The notes under the pieces: generated by a model
The model's database searches: none
The model's input: only the letters and a program-made list of their open reading frames with translations
What the model was told of the DNA's origin: nothing
Assembly: GCA_965220055.1 (NCBI GenBank)
Contig: CBDCPE010000004.1
Coordinates: forward strand, 3,968,001 to 4,032,000
From: Bin87 sp965220055
Lineage (GTDB): Bacteria > Chloroflexota > Dehalococcoidia > Lucifugimonadales > UBA3495
DNA length: 64,000 nt
Reading direction: 5' to 3'
Shown: positions 7,459 through 17,668 of the stretch, piece by piece
Layout of the letters: each line of letters opens with the position of its first letter
How positions within the stretch are numbered: position 1 is the first letter of the stretch
Made by a program: the position numbers and the translations under genes

Positions 7459-8517
7459 TCACGCCTCGTAGCACGCGACCCAATGGCCCGCGGCCCGTTC
7501 TTCCATCGGAGGGTGCGGGTTGTCCCGGCAGAAGTCGGTGCCGATCGGACAGCGGTCGTAGAAGCGGCATCTCGCCGGCGGATCTATCGGCAGGGTCAAG
7601 TCTCCCCGTATGTCGGGGCGATCGCGCCGGTATGTGGGATCCGGCACCGGGACCGCCGAGAGCAGCGCCCTGGTGTACGGGTGCAGCGGGTTGCGCAGCA
7701 GCTCCTCGGTTTCCGCCAGCTCGATGATCTTGCCCAGGTACATGACTGCGATGCGGTGGCACATGTAGCGGGCCACCGCCAGGTCGTGGGTGATATACAG
7801 GTAGGCGATGCCCAGTCGCGCCGCTAGTTCCTGCATCAGCAACATGATGCCCGTTCGGCTGGAAACGTCCAGCATGGACGTCGGCTCGTCGGCCACGACG
7901 AAAGACGGGCCGATGACCAGGGCACGGGCGATGGCTACGCGTTGACGCTGCCCTCCGGAAAGCTCGTGCGGGTGCCGGAACAGGAATGATGATGCTGGCG
8001 TCAGGCCCACCTGGGTCAGGATTTCCGTGACCCGGTCCACCCGGTCCATCAGGCTGCCAATCCCCTGCACCGCCAGCGGCTCGGCGATGGTGTCGTATAT
8101 GGTGCGCCGGGGATTCATCGACTCGTACGGGTCCTGGAAGATCATCTGGGCCTGCCGGCGGAAGGCGCGCAACTGGCCCGAGCGTATCGCGTCGGCGTCC
8201 ACCGGCTCGCCGGAGCCGCCGAGCACATCCCCCACGGGGAAGCGGAAGCGTATCTCGCCGGAGGTGGGTTCCAGCAACTTCACGAGTAGCTTGCCCACCG
8301 TCGTCTTGCCGCAACCCGACTCGCCAACCAACCCCAAGCTCTCGCCGGGAGCGAGGCGAAAGGACACGTCGTCCACGGCGTGGATGAAGCTGGACGGCTG
8401 GCGGAACAGGTTCTTCGTCACCGGGAACCGCTTGGTCAATCCCGCCACCGCGACCAGCGCCTCCCCGTTGCCGTCCAGCCGTCCGTCCGTCGACGCGGTC
8501 CCGCTGTCAGCAAGCAT
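7459..8517 (-). CDS. oppF: oligopeptide ABC transporter ATPase (OppF/DppF type)
   Basis: 352 residues. Walker A GESGCGKT at about 65-72, Q-loop MIFQDPYESMNPR, signature LSGGQRQRVAIARAL, Walker B VVADEPTSMLD and the H-loop in YITHDLAV. The Cys-rich C-terminal tail (CRFYDRCPIGTDFC) is the oligopeptide/dipeptide ATPase extension. It energises import of peptides or related solutes with the partner ATPase encoded just upstream; the two genes overlap by 11 bases (8507-8517), indicating translational coupling. It is the last gene of the minus-strand operon that starts with the binding protein at 14043. Confidence 0.92.
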   Translation of the reverse strand: MLADSGTASTDGRLDGNGEALVAVAGLTKRFPVTKNLFRQPSSFIHAVDDVSFRLAPGESLGLVGESGCGKTTVGKLLVKLLEPTSGEIRFRFPVGDVLGGSGEPVDADAIRSGQLRAFRRQAQMIFQDPYESMNPRRTIYDTIAEPLAVQGIGSLMDRVDRVTEILTQVGLTPASSFLFRHPHELSGGQRQRVAIARALVIGPSFVVADEPTSMLDVSSRTGIMLLMQELAARLGIAYLYITHDLAVARYMCHRIAVMYLGKIIELAETEELLRNPLHPYTRALLSAVPVPDPTYRRDRPDIRGDLTLPIDPPARCRFYDRCPIGTDFCRDNPHPPMEERAAGHWVACYEA

Positions 8518-9532
8518 CGCGGCTCACATCGCGTGATGCTGCCAGGTCCAGGGGATGCCAACAGGCGGCCCAGTGGTCTCCGCGATTTGCCCGGGCCGGA
8601 AACTCGGTCCGGCAGATGTCGTCTGCGTACTGGCACCGGGGATGGAACGGGCAGCCGGAGGGCGGGTCGATCAGGTTGGGCGGTTCGCCCGCGAGGTTCC
8701 GCAGGGGCTGCCTCTCGCCGTGCACGCTGGGAAACGAGGACATCAGCGCCGCCGTGTACGGATGCATCGGCGACCGGAACACATCGGCGGTGTCGCCCAG
8801 CTCCACCAGTCGCCCGGCGTACATCACGCCGATCCGGTCAGTAACCTCGGCCACCACGCCGATGTCGTGGCTGATGTATATCATGCCCATCCGCAGTTCC
8901 TGTTGAACGAGCTTCAACTCGCGCAGGATGCGGTCCTGCACAATGACGTCCAGGGCGGTGGTCGGCTCGTCGGCGATGATCAGGTCCGGATCGCACGACA
9001 GCGCCATCGCGATCACCGCCCGCTGCCGCATCCCGCCGCTGAACTCGTGGGGATACCGGTCCATCAGCTGCGGGTCCAGCCCCACCATGCGGAACAGGCG
9101 CGCCACCCGCTCCCGGGCATCCGACAGCGTCGTTTCCATGCCGTGGGCCTCGATCGCCTCGATGACCTGCTGCCCGACCCGATGCACCGGGTCCAGGGAG
9201 TTCATGGCCGCCTGGAACACCATCGCAATGCGCCGCCAGCGATAGCGCCGCATCTCCTCGTCGGACAGTCGCAGCAGGTCCGTTCCACTGAGCCTGATCT
9301 GGCCTCCGGCCAGCCGTGCGTTTTCCGGCAGCAAGCCCATGAGACTGTTGGCCACCGATGTCTTGCCGCAGCCCGACTCCCCCACCAATCCCAGCGATTG
9401 CCCCTGCCCCAACTCGAAGCTGACGCCCTCCACCGCCTGTACCTCGCCCTGCCGGGTCTGGTAGCGCAGCGAGAGGTCGATTACCTCGAGGACCGGTGTT
9501 TCGTTAGCGGTAATCATTCCTTCACCCAGCAC
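8507..9532 (-). CDS. oppD: oligopeptide ABC transporter ATPase (OppD/DppD type)
   Basis: 341 residues. Walker A GESGCGKT, Q-loop VFQAAMNSLDP, signature FSGGMRQRAVIAMAL, Walker B LIIADEPTTALDV and YISHDIGVV follow in order. The M-R-Q-R signature and A-M-N-S-L-D-P loop separate OppD-like from OppF-like subunits. The tail has CPFHPRCQYADDICR. It sits between the OppC permease (stop at 9536, three bases away) and OppF (11-base overlap). The substrate is not fixed by the ATPase. Confidence 0.92.
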   Translation of the reverse strand: MLGEGMITANETPVLEVIDLSLRYQTRQGEVQAVEGVSFELGQGQSLGLVGESGCGKTSVANSLMGLLPENARLAGGQIRLSGTDLLRLSDEEMRRYRWRRIAMVFQAAMNSLDPVHRVGQQVIEAIEAHGMETTLSDARERVARLFRMVGLDPQLMDRYPHEFSGGMRQRAVIAMALSCDPDLIIADEPTTALDVIVQDRILRELKLVQQELRMGMIYISHDIGVVAEVTDRIGVMYAGRLVELGDTADVFRSPMHPYTAALMSSFPSVHGERQPLRNLAGEPPNLIDPPSGCPFHPRCQYADDICRTEFPARANRGDHWAACWHPLDLAASRDVSRDAC

Positions 9533-9535
9533 TGC

Positions 9536-10549
9536 TCACCCACCCTGCCGCCGCAGCCTGGGGTTGACCACCTCGTCCAGCGCCCGCCCCACCAGGTAGA
9601 ACGCGCTGCACAGGAAGGTGATCGACGCGCTGGCCGGTACGATGAGCCACCAGTACCTGGTTCCGCCCAGCAGGTAACCCCCCGTGTTCGCCGTGTGAAT
9701 CATTATTCCCCAGCTCATCCTCAGGTCCAGCAGGCCCAGGAAGGACAACACCGCCTCCGCGAAGATCGCTCCCGTCACCGTGAACATCATGTACAGCAGC
9801 GACAGGGGCAGCAGGTTGGGGATGATATGCACGAAGATGATGTGAAAGTGCCCGCCGCCGGCCACCCGCGCCGCCTCGATGTAGGGCTTCACGCGGATGC
9901 TCAACGCCTGCGACTTGAGGATGATGGCGGTGCCGCCAAACCCTCCCAGCAAACCGATAATCAGCGCCAGGTAGAAGAGGTTCAGCTGGAACAGCGCGCT
10001 CAGCACGATCAGCAGCGAGATGCCCGGCAGGGCGATTATCAGGTCCGCCAGGCGCATGAACAGCACGTCCACCAGCCCGCCGTAGTATGCAGCAACCGCG
10101 CCCACCGTGGTGGCAATGCCCACGGTGACCAGGGCCGCGGTTATCCCGAGCACAAACTCGGAGCGGGTACTGGACAGCAACTGGCTGAGCACGTCCCGCC
10201 CCAGGGGATCGGTACCTAGCGGATGCTTCCAGTTCGGCGGCGACGGGTGCTCCAGCCGGTCAAAAGCGTACCCTGTCACCGGGTCGTACACCTCGGCGTC
10301 CCACACCGTCGCCATGAGTATGGGATGGGATATTGCCATCAGCGCGAATAGGACAATGGTCGCCAGCGACAGCAACCCGATGCGGCTCTCCACGAAGATG
10401 GCCCAGCCACTCCGAAACGACCGCAGCGCCAGCCTTGCCCTGGCCATCGCCATCTGCGAACGGCCCGGATGCAGGTCTACCAACGGCGGTTCCGGAGCCC
10501 CCGGTAGTTCCCCGATGATTGCGTGCTGATCGGGCTGTGAGTTGATCAC
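9536..10549 (-). CDS. oppC: oligopeptide ABC transporter permease (OppC/DppC type)
   Basis: 337 residues, six or so membrane spans. The N-terminal OppC_N block (SRIGLLSLATIVLFALMA) is followed by HPLGTDPLGRDVLSQLL, the hallmark of DppC/OppC permeases. The EAA-like loop (YIEAARVAGGGHFHIIFVHI) contacts the ATPase. It overlaps the upstream OppB gene by four bases (10546-10549), a typical coupled permease pair. It forms the membrane channel with OppB. Confidence 0.9.
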   Translation of the reverse strand: MINSQPDQHAIIGELPGAPEPPLVDLHPGRSQMAMARARLALRSFRSGWAIFVESRIGLLSLATIVLFALMAISHPILMATVWDAEVYDPVTGYAFDRLEHPSPPNWKHPLGTDPLGRDVLSQLLSSTRSEFVLGITAALVTVGIATTVGAVAAYYGGLVDVLFMRLADLIIALPGISLLIVLSALFQLNLFYLALIIGLLGGFGGTAIILKSQALSIRVKPYIEAARVAGGGHFHIIFVHIIPNLLPLSLLYMMFTVTGAIFAEAVLSFLGLLDLRMSWGIMIHTANTGGYLLGGTRYWWLIVPASASITFLCSAFYLVGRALDEVVNPRLRRQGG

Positions 10550-11697
10550 TGGTAGCGTATCCGTGGGTCGAGGTACACGTACAGCACGTCCACGATGACG
10601 TGGGCCAGCAGCGAGAACAGCCCAATGAACACCATGGCTCCCATCACCAGGGGAAGGTCCTCGGAGCGCACCGCGTCAAGCAGGGTCATGCCGGTGCCGG
10701 GCCAGGAGAACACGGCCTCGATGATGACGCTGCCGTCGATGGCGAAAATCAGGCTGTACACCAGGCTCGTGACCACCGGCAGCAGCGCGTTGCGAGCGGC
10801 GTGCCGGTCCCTTACCACCTTTTCGGGCAACCCTTTGGCCCGCGCCGCCATCACGTAGTCCTCTCGCATCGTCTCCAGCATGCTGTTGCGCGTCAGCAGC
10901 ATCGTGCCGGCGAACGAAATCAGCGTCAGCGTCACGATGGGCAGGATCATGTGCCGAAGGATGTCCAGCGCCAGGTATCCGAGATCGGAAAACGCCCACG
11001 CCACCGGGATTGCCAGCGCCCCGGCCACGATCACCGGCGCCACCCACGGCGTCCGTCCGATGCGGCCGGACCGCCTGAATAAGAACAGGACCAGAAACGC
11101 GAAGACGACGAAGGCGGCCGCAGTCACCAGCATGTAGCTGAACACATGGTTGGCGCTTACCTCCGCGCCCCGCCACACCAGCGGATCCAGGAATTTTCCC
11201 ACCGGTAGCCATCCCAGCTTGAAGGCGAAAATCCAGATCATCATCAGCCCGAAGGCCGGCGTGAACGCCGTGAACAGCGTCGCTCCCGATATAGTCGCCG
11301 CATACTCCAGCACTCCGCCCCTGCGCCACGCAATGGCCTTGCCCAGGAAGAACCCAATGTAGAAGGATGCCGCCGTCGCGGTCAGAAACAGTACCGCCGT
11401 GCGGGGCAACCTTTCCGCCAGCACCTCGATCACCGGCCGGGGAAAGTGCCCGAAGGACACGCCAAAGTTCCCGGTGAAGGTGTTCTTCATGTGGATGAGG
11501 TACTGCTGCCAAAGGGGTTTGTCCAACCCGAATGACTCCTTGATCTGAGCACGAACCTCCGCCGGCAGGTCGGGGTTAAGCGCGTAGAAGGTGGCATAGT
11601 CCCCGGGCTGCGCCTGCACCAGGAAGAACGTCAGCGTGACGATCAGGAACAGGGTCAGCGTCATCTGCCCGGCCCGCTTGACCAGGTAACCCGTCAT
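10546..11697 (-). CDS. oppB: oligopeptide ABC transporter permease (OppB/DppB type)
   Basis: 383 residues, longer than the usual 310-340 because of an insert with two extra hydrophobic stretches around residues 160-230. N-terminus YLVKRAGQMTLTLFLIVTLTFFLVQ and QPGDYA are typical OppB; the EAA loop is DYVMAARAKGLPEKVVRDRHAARNALLPVV. It is separated from the binding-protein gene by about 310 bases carrying an inserted MITE-like element, whereas the permease and ATPase genes are tightly coupled. Confidence 0.9.
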   Translation of the reverse strand: MTGYLVKRAGQMTLTLFLIVTLTFFLVQAQPGDYATFYALNPDLPAEVRAQIKESFGLDKPLWQQYLIHMKNTFTGNFGVSFGHFPRPVIEVLAERLPRTAVLFLTATAASFYIGFFLGKAIAWRRGGVLEYAATISGATLFTAFTPAFGLMMIWIFAFKLGWLPVGKFLDPLVWRGAEVSANHVFSYMLVTAAAFVVFAFLVLFLFRRSGRIGRTPWVAPVIVAGALAIPVAWAFSDLGYLALDILRHMILPIVTLTLISFAGTMLLTRNSMLETMREDYVMAARAKGLPEKVVRDRHAARNALLPVVTSLVYSLIFAIDGSVIIEAVFSWPGTGMTLLDAVRSEDLPLVMGAMVFIGLFSLLAHVIVDVLYVYLDPRIRYQ

Positions 11698-12006
11698 CGG
11701 ATCTGGCTCCGCATGTTGCCCTTGTATCTATCGCTCACGCTTTTCACCGCACGTCACGAGCCGACCATGCCCCGAAACCGTGGCCGCCTGAAAACGGCTG
11801 AGGACGCAGACCGCCGGACGGCCGCACCCACGGACCTGACGCGTACCCACCTGCATTCAAACTGTTATCACGAGCGCCCATTCCCTTGTCATTGCGAGCG
11901 AAGCGCGGCAATCTCGTCGGCGGAGGAGACATCGTCCAGGCGGCGGGATCGCCGCGTCGCTGCGCTCCTCGCAGTGGCAAACCGGGCACGCGTGAGACCC
12001 ACGGAC
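11698..12006. other. intergenic spacer disrupted by a MITE-like element
   Basis: The spacer between the binding protein and OppB contains the repeat at 11838-11996 plus its direct repeats. I see no gene in the remaining 140 bases. Confidence 0.6.
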
Positions 12007-12008
12007 CT
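11826..12008. mobile_element. MITE-like element with 12-bp flanking direct repeats
   Basis: The element is 11838-11996 (159 bp). It opens with GACGCGTACCCAC and closes with CGGGCACGCGTGAG, imperfect terminal inverted repeats. Inside are two ATTGCGAG-type palindromic cores. ACCCACGGACCT is repeated exactly at 11826-11837 and 11997-12008, a 12-bp direct repeat consistent with a target duplication; the right copy touches the stop codon of the binding protein. It has no coding capacity. Confidence 0.8.
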
Positions 12009-14043
12009 ACTTGAACTGGACGAGCGCCGTCAGGCCGGACGCGTTCTGCAGCCCGCCCAGGGAGTGGGTATAAGGGTATTCCACCTGATCGCTACGGTAG
12101 GCTTCCACCAGCGGCGTGTCGAACAGCGGAACGTAGGGCAGGTCCTCCGCCACGAACGCTTGCATTTCAAACACCAGCTGTCGCGCCGCCTCGACGTCGG
12201 TCTCAGCCAGCAACTCGTCGGCCAGCCGGTCGAACTCCGGATTGTTGTAGCCGCCGGCGTTGTGCCCCTCCAGCCCTGAGTGCCGGCTGTGGAAGAACGA
12301 CTCCAGGTAGTCCGGATACAGGCTCAGGCCCCAGCCCAGGATCCACATGTCGAAGTCCTGCTGGTCGAACACCTTTTCCACGATCAGATTGAAGCCGGTC
12401 AGATCCGCGTGCACCGGGATGCCAACCTCGTTCAGCCACCGCTCAATCCAGATGGCAAACGTCGACCGCAGCGGGTCGTAGCCAGGGCTGGGAGCCAGGA
12501 TACTGATGGCCGGAATCGGCTGGCCATTGGGCATTTTCAGACCCTCGCCCCGCTGCTCCACGAACCTGCCATCCTCGCTCACCCTTGGCTCGGTTTCCCA
12601 GGTGAACCCCGCTCTCTTGAGCAACTCGATGACCTGGGTAATCCGTTCTCCCCGGGTCATACCCTTTCCGATCTGGGGAACATGGGGGTTGTACCATGCC
12701 TTATTGCCTTCGGGCACCATGGCGTACATGGGGAACGCCACACCCTGCAGCACGGTGCTCGACAGGAATTCCTTGTCGATCAGCGTCGCCACCGCCTGCC
12801 GGAAGGCCTGGTCGTCCATCGGCGCTTTGCGGAAGTTGAAGCCGAGGTACCGGACACCGTCCGAGGGATTCTCGATCACCGTCAGTCCGTCCTCGTCCTC
12901 CAACTGCTTCTGCAATCCCCGGGACAACCCCAGCGGATTGAGCATGAAATCGATGTCCCCTTTCTTCAGCGCCAGCACTGTGGCGTCCTGGCTCCCGTAT
13001 ATCGAGTAAATCGTGCTTTCCGCATACGGCCCCACCGTGTATTCCAGCGCCTTGTCGCCGGCGGCCTCGCCATAAGCCGCAAATTCGTAGGCGCCCGGCT
13101 TGGCCTCCGCGTAGGCGCCGCCGGTGTATTCGGTGACCACGGTGCCGCTGAAGAAATAGCGGGAGTTCTTTGCCTTCTCCGCGAACGCGCCGCGCTCCCA
13201 CTTTTGGAACCCGAAGCCGCCTGCCGTGGGTTCATTCTCCGGCACGTGCGCGTACAGGGCCTTCTGCTGCTCGATGATCTCCGCCCCCTGCCTGGCCGCC
13301 GTCACTATCGGTTCCCAATAGCTCTTGGACATGATGGGCATGAACGCCAGCCCGAACTGCCAGCGCGCCAGTCCCGGCTTCTTCTTGAAGAATATCTTCA
13401 ACCGATAGGGGTCCAGCGCCTCCGCATGATCGAAGAACTCCGGGTCGACCACCGACGGCCAGTTGCCCGACAGCTGCATTTCTGATGCGGTATGAGCGGT
13501 GAATGCGAAATCCTCGGCGGTGACGTCCCTACCGTCGCTCCACTGCACTCCCTCCTTGAGGTCAACCTCCGTGGTCCAGAAAATCTGCCCCCCGACGGTT
13601 TCTTCCTGCAGCGCCGAGGGGAAATCCGCGGCCAGCGAGGGCACCCAATCGAAACGCTGCGCTGAATACGTGAACAGCGTGGGCTTATCTCCACCCAGGA
13701 CGTACAGGTTCCAGACGGTCCCGTCCGGCCCCAGGTAGGCCCAGTAGTTGGTGGTGGTCAGGTCGGCGGAGATGCCGATTTGATAGACATATTCGACATC
13801 ATCGGCTTCTGCCTGTTGTTGCTGCTGGGGTTCCGCGGTCGCGGGAACTTCCGTCGCCGCAGCCGCGACCGGAGCCTCGGGCGTCGCCTCGGTGGTGGTC
13901 ACCGCCGCTGAAGCACCTGCGGCGGCCGGGTCGGGAGTGGCGGTGACCACCACCTCTGTCACCACTTCCTTGGTGCATCCCACCAGCACAACCAGGGCCA
14001 TTATCAGGCCGATGATCATCAATAATTTATTCGTATGAAGCAT
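12007..14043 (-). CDS. peptide/nickel-type ABC transporter substrate-binding lipoprotein (SBP_bac_5)
   Basis: 678 residues from ATG 14043, chosen because GAGGTGG stands six bases upstream and a clean lipoprotein signal follows (IMALVVLVGC, lipobox Cys about 23); an upstream in-frame start at 14151 would bury the signal. A Thr/Ala/Gln-rich linker (residues about 35-90) tethers a family-5 binding domain: VDLKEGVQWSDGRDVTAEDFAFT is the conserved SBP_bac_5 block, and FRQAVATLIDKEF the second. It captures peptides or similar solutes outside the cell and delivers them to the OppBCDF permease encoded downstream. At 678 residues it is longer than most (about 530). Confidence 0.9.
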   Translation of the reverse strand: MLHTNKLLMIIGLIMALVVLVGCTKEVVTEVVVTATPDPAAAGASAAVTTTEATPEAPVAAAATEVPATAEPQQQQQAEADDVEYVYQIGISADLTTTNYWAYLGPDGTVWNLYVLGGDKPTLFTYSAQRFDWVPSLAADFPSALQEETVGGQIFWTTEVDLKEGVQWSDGRDVTAEDFAFTAHTASEMQLSGNWPSVVDPEFFDHAEALDPYRLKIFFKKKPGLARWQFGLAFMPIMSKSYWEPIVTAARQGAEIIEQQKALYAHVPENEPTAGGFGFQKWERGAFAEKAKNSRYFFSGTVVTEYTGGAYAEAKPGAYEFAAYGEAAGDKALEYTVGPYAESTIYSIYGSQDATVLALKKGDIDFMLNPLGLSRGLQKQLEDEDGLTVIENPSDGVRYLGFNFRKAPMDDQAFRQAVATLIDKEFLSSTVLQGVAFPMYAMVPEGNKAWYNPHVPQIGKGMTRGERITQVIELLKRAGFTWETEPRVSEDGRFVEQRGEGLKMPNGQPIPAISILAPSPGYDPLRSTFAIWIERWLNEVGIPVHADLTGFNLIVEKVFDQQDFDMWILGWGLSLYPDYLESFFHSRHSGLEGHNAGGYNNPEFDRLADELLAETDVEAARQLVFEMQAFVAEDLPYVPLFDTPLVEAYRSDQVEYPYTHSLGGLQNASGLTALVQFK

Positions 14044-14426
14044 TAATTCCACCTCACATTGTGGCGCGAAATCTAACATGCCACACTCGATTCCCGCAAG
14101 AAAGTCTTCCGACGGTAGGGCCGTGCTAAAACCCCGCCGGGTCATGAGCATGCTTTTCCCGCGTGACTCTTGCCGTCACACGCCTGTTTGCAGTCGTTGC
14201 GAACGCGTTTCTTGTAGTTCGGATTTTGACTCGGCTATGGTCTCTCTGGCGGCGATTCCGATCGAGCTGGTCCCGCAGGCGTGCCTTCTAAAGATTGCCG
14301 GGAATTACGGCAGGTCTCGTCACTCTTCCCGTTGAATGAAATACTACGGGAGACGTACAGTGGCGACGACGGGTTCATTCTTTAGTTGAACCGACCTGAC
14401 ATCGCGGCGCTGTCCTGATCGAACAC
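14044..14426. other. intergenic region upstream of the binding-protein operon
   Basis: About 380 bases between divergent genes. A weak minus-strand promoter-like pair lies at 14071-14099: TTGCGG, 17-base spacer, TTAGAT. Otherwise nothing recognisable. Confidence 0.35.
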
Positions 14427-14720
14427 ATGCACCAGACCGCGTCCGCCAACGTCTCGACAATCAGCATCGTGGTCGTGGGCGGTGTGTCATTGTTGTACCT
14501 GCTGACACGCCCTCACCTGACTGGGGAGCAGAAGTTTGTCGCCCCGATGGTGGGGTTGGCGGCGGGCGTGCCGATAGGCGACCTGCTGGCCATCGCCGTC
14601 GGGGTAACCGTCTTCGTGAAGATCTGCCCGTTCGGTTGTTCCTTCGACAAGGGGTCGACTTATTGGCTAATTGTTACCCCGTTATCTATTGCGACGGACG
14701 TTGCCGTCAAAGTAGCGTAG
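14427..14720 (+). CDS. small membrane protein, paralogue of the protein at 54149
   Basis: 97 residues with two or three hydrophobic spans. The N-terminal half (VSTISIV...SLLYLLTRPHLTGEQKF...VPIGDLLAIAVGV) aligns with the protein starting at 54149 (VSTIVNL...SLLYVLKRPHLDVRQKL...VPVGFMLFVLLAF). The paralogue is about twice as long, so this copy may be C-terminally truncated after residue 60 or so. No family is recognised and no operon partner is evident. The shared LLYxLxRPHLxxxQK segment lies at a membrane-cytoplasm boundary. Confidence 0.5.
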   Translation: MHQTASANVSTISIVVVGGVSLLYLLTRPHLTGEQKFVAPMVGLAAGVPIGDLLAIAVGVTVFVKICPFGCSFDKGSTYWLIVTPLSIATDVAVKVA

Positions 14721-14978
14721 ACCGTTGGCGACACAAAAGCGCAACAAGCGGCGGAATCGCCGGATGAGTAATGGCGCACTTCGTATCCCGCGGGACGCGT
14801 CTCGGAGCACCGATCCGGTTTTAGCGCGGCACTACCCTTCGAAGGTCCCGCACGGAAAACCCGACGGTACCTCTGACGGTTTGGTAGCTGTGACCGCCGA
14901 GCAGAAGCGGCGGCCAAAACCGTAACGCGCCGCTACGGACGCCACGCACTGCCATCGGCTCTAGGGCAGCATCCAAAC

Positions 14979-15009
14979 TTGGCTTACCCGGTTCAACGTG
15001 GTCTATAAT
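14979..15009 (+). promoter_or_regulatory. sigma70-type promoter of the cysteine desulfurase-peptidase pair
   Basis: TTGGCT at 14979-14984, a 19-base spacer and TATAAT at 15004-15009. The -10 box overlaps the first possible ATG (15008), which would place transcription start after it and argues for the downstream ATG at 15053. Confidence 0.5.
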
Positions 15010-15052
15010 GCGCCACAATCTGCCTCGCGATCCCGTTGCCCCGGAGTCGGAT

Positions 15053-16204
<1,152 letters not shown>

Positions 16205-16225
16205 CCCGCACCAAGGAGAACCAGC

Positions 16226-17578
16226 ATGACCACCCAGACCAACCCGGGCGCCCTCGACTCCGCCACCATGGCCGAATTCCAGGATGCCTTCGATTCCCAG
16301 CCCAACCACCAGCTCATGCAGAACGTCGTCACGCAGCACGACGTCAACGACGTCGCCCTGAACCGCAACATCGTCGCTGAGGCCACCCACAGCTTCTCCA
16401 CCGTCCTCGACGACTGGGGCGTCACCAACCAGGCCCGCTCCGGCCGCTGCTGGATGTTCGCCGGTCTAAACCTGTTCCGCGCCGAGACCCGCAATGTCCT
16501 CAACGTCAAAGAGTTCGAGTTCAGCCAGAGCTACGTCATGTTCTGGGACAAGATGGAGCGCGCCAACTACATCCTTGAGGCCGTCATCGAGACCGCCGAC
16601 CGCCCCATCGACGACCGCGTCGTGGCTTGGCTCCTGCAGCAGCCCCTTGGCGACGGCGGCCAGTGGGACATGTTCGTCAGCCTCGTCCGCAAGCACGGCG
16701 TTGTGCCCAAGACCGTCATGCCCGAGACCGAAAGCTCCGGCAACTCCATGCGCATGAACGCCGGTCTCAACTACCAGGTCCGCCAGGGCGCCCGCAACAT
16801 CCGCCGCCTCTACGCCGATGAGGCCGGCTTGGACACTATGAGGGACGCCAAGCAGGAAGCCCTGCGGTCCGTCTACCAGATCCTCTGCATCCACCTGGGC
16901 AACCCGCCGGCCCAGTTCGACTGGCAGTGGAAGGACAAGGACGGCGAGTTCCGCCGCGACGGCGAGATGACGCCCCTCGAATTCGCCGAGAAGTACATCA
17001 CCACCTCTATGGAGGATTACGTCTGCCTCGTCCACGACCCCCGGGGCTCCAGCCCGGCGGGCCGCACTTACACCGTCCAGTACCTCGGCAACGTCGTCGA
17101 CGGCGCCCGCATCACCTACCTGAACGTCGACATCGACATCATGAAGGACATCGCCATGCGCATGCTCCAAGACGGTACGCCCGTCTGGATGGGCTGCGAC
17201 ACCGGCAAGCAGATGCATCGCGACAAGGGCCTGTGGGACGCCGAGCTCTTCGACTACGCCAGCGTCTACAACGCCGATTTCGAAATGGATAAGGCGGAAC
17301 GGCTGGAGTACCACCAGACCGCCATGACCCACGCCATGCTCTTCACCGGCGTCGACGTGGTTGACGGCAAGCCCCGCCGCTGGCGCGTTGAGAACAGTTG
17401 GGACGACAAGGTCGGCCAAAAGGGCTTCTTCCTGATGAACGACTCCTGGTTCGCTGAGTACATGTTCGAGATCGCCGCGCCGAAGAGCTACCTGCCCCAG
17501 GAACTGCAGGACGCCCTCGACCTCGAGCCCATTGTTCTGCCGCCGTGGGACCCCATGGGCTCCCTGGCCTCCGCGTGA
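16226..17578 (+). CDS. pepC: aminopeptidase C / bleomycin hydrolase family peptidase (C1B)
   Basis: 450 residues, the normal length. The papain-like active site is visible: Gln69 and Cys75 in NQARSGRCWMFAGLN, the His in THAMLFTGVDV and the Asn in WRVENSWDD. Bacterial PepC forms cytosolic hexamers that trim peptides from the N-terminus. An AAGGAGAACC ribosome site precedes the ATG, and the gene follows the cysteine desulfurase closely, so they probably share the promoter at 14979. Peptide breakdown fits the two peptide-type ABC importers in the window. Confidence 0.93.
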   Translation: MTTQTNPGALDSATMAEFQDAFDSQPNHQLMQNVVTQHDVNDVALNRNIVAEATHSFSTVLDDWGVTNQARSGRCWMFAGLNLFRAETRNVLNVKEFEFSQSYVMFWDKMERANYILEAVIETADRPIDDRVVAWLLQQPLGDGGQWDMFVSLVRKHGVVPKTVMPETESSGNSMRMNAGLNYQVRQGARNIRRLYADEAGLDTMRDAKQEALRSVYQILCIHLGNPPAQFDWQWKDKDGEFRRDGEMTPLEFAEKYITTSMEDYVCLVHDPRGSSPAGRTYTVQYLGNVVDGARITYLNVDIDIMKDIAMRMLQDGTPVWMGCDTGKQMHRDKGLWDAELFDYASVYNADFEMDKAERLEYHQTAMTHAMLFTGVDVVDGKPRRWRVENSWDDKVGQKGFFLMNDSWFAEYMFEIAAPKSYLPQELQDALDLEPIVLPPWDPMGSLASA

Positions 17579-17599
17579 AGTCGCATCCAGTCGCAGACG

Positions 17600-17627
17600 G
17601 TAGGGGCGAATGATTATTCGCCCCTAC
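17600..17627. terminator. perfect 12-bp hairpin between convergent genes
   Basis: GTAGGGGCGAAT, loop GATT, then ATTCGCCCCTAC. It lies 22 bases after pepC and before the end of the convergent methyltransferase. No T-run follows on either strand, so it may be a palindromic repeat that serves as a bidirectional terminator rather than a classic intrinsic one. Confidence 0.45.
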
Positions 17628-17668
17628 GCTTTGCATCCGTCGTTTCAGCAGAAACTCCGCCGTGTGGG

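Noticed and set aside
12280..13485. Long plus-strand ORF of 401 codons
   Set aside because: Antisense shadow of the binding-protein gene; Arg/His/Gln-rich translation typical of the reverse frame in GC-rich genes.
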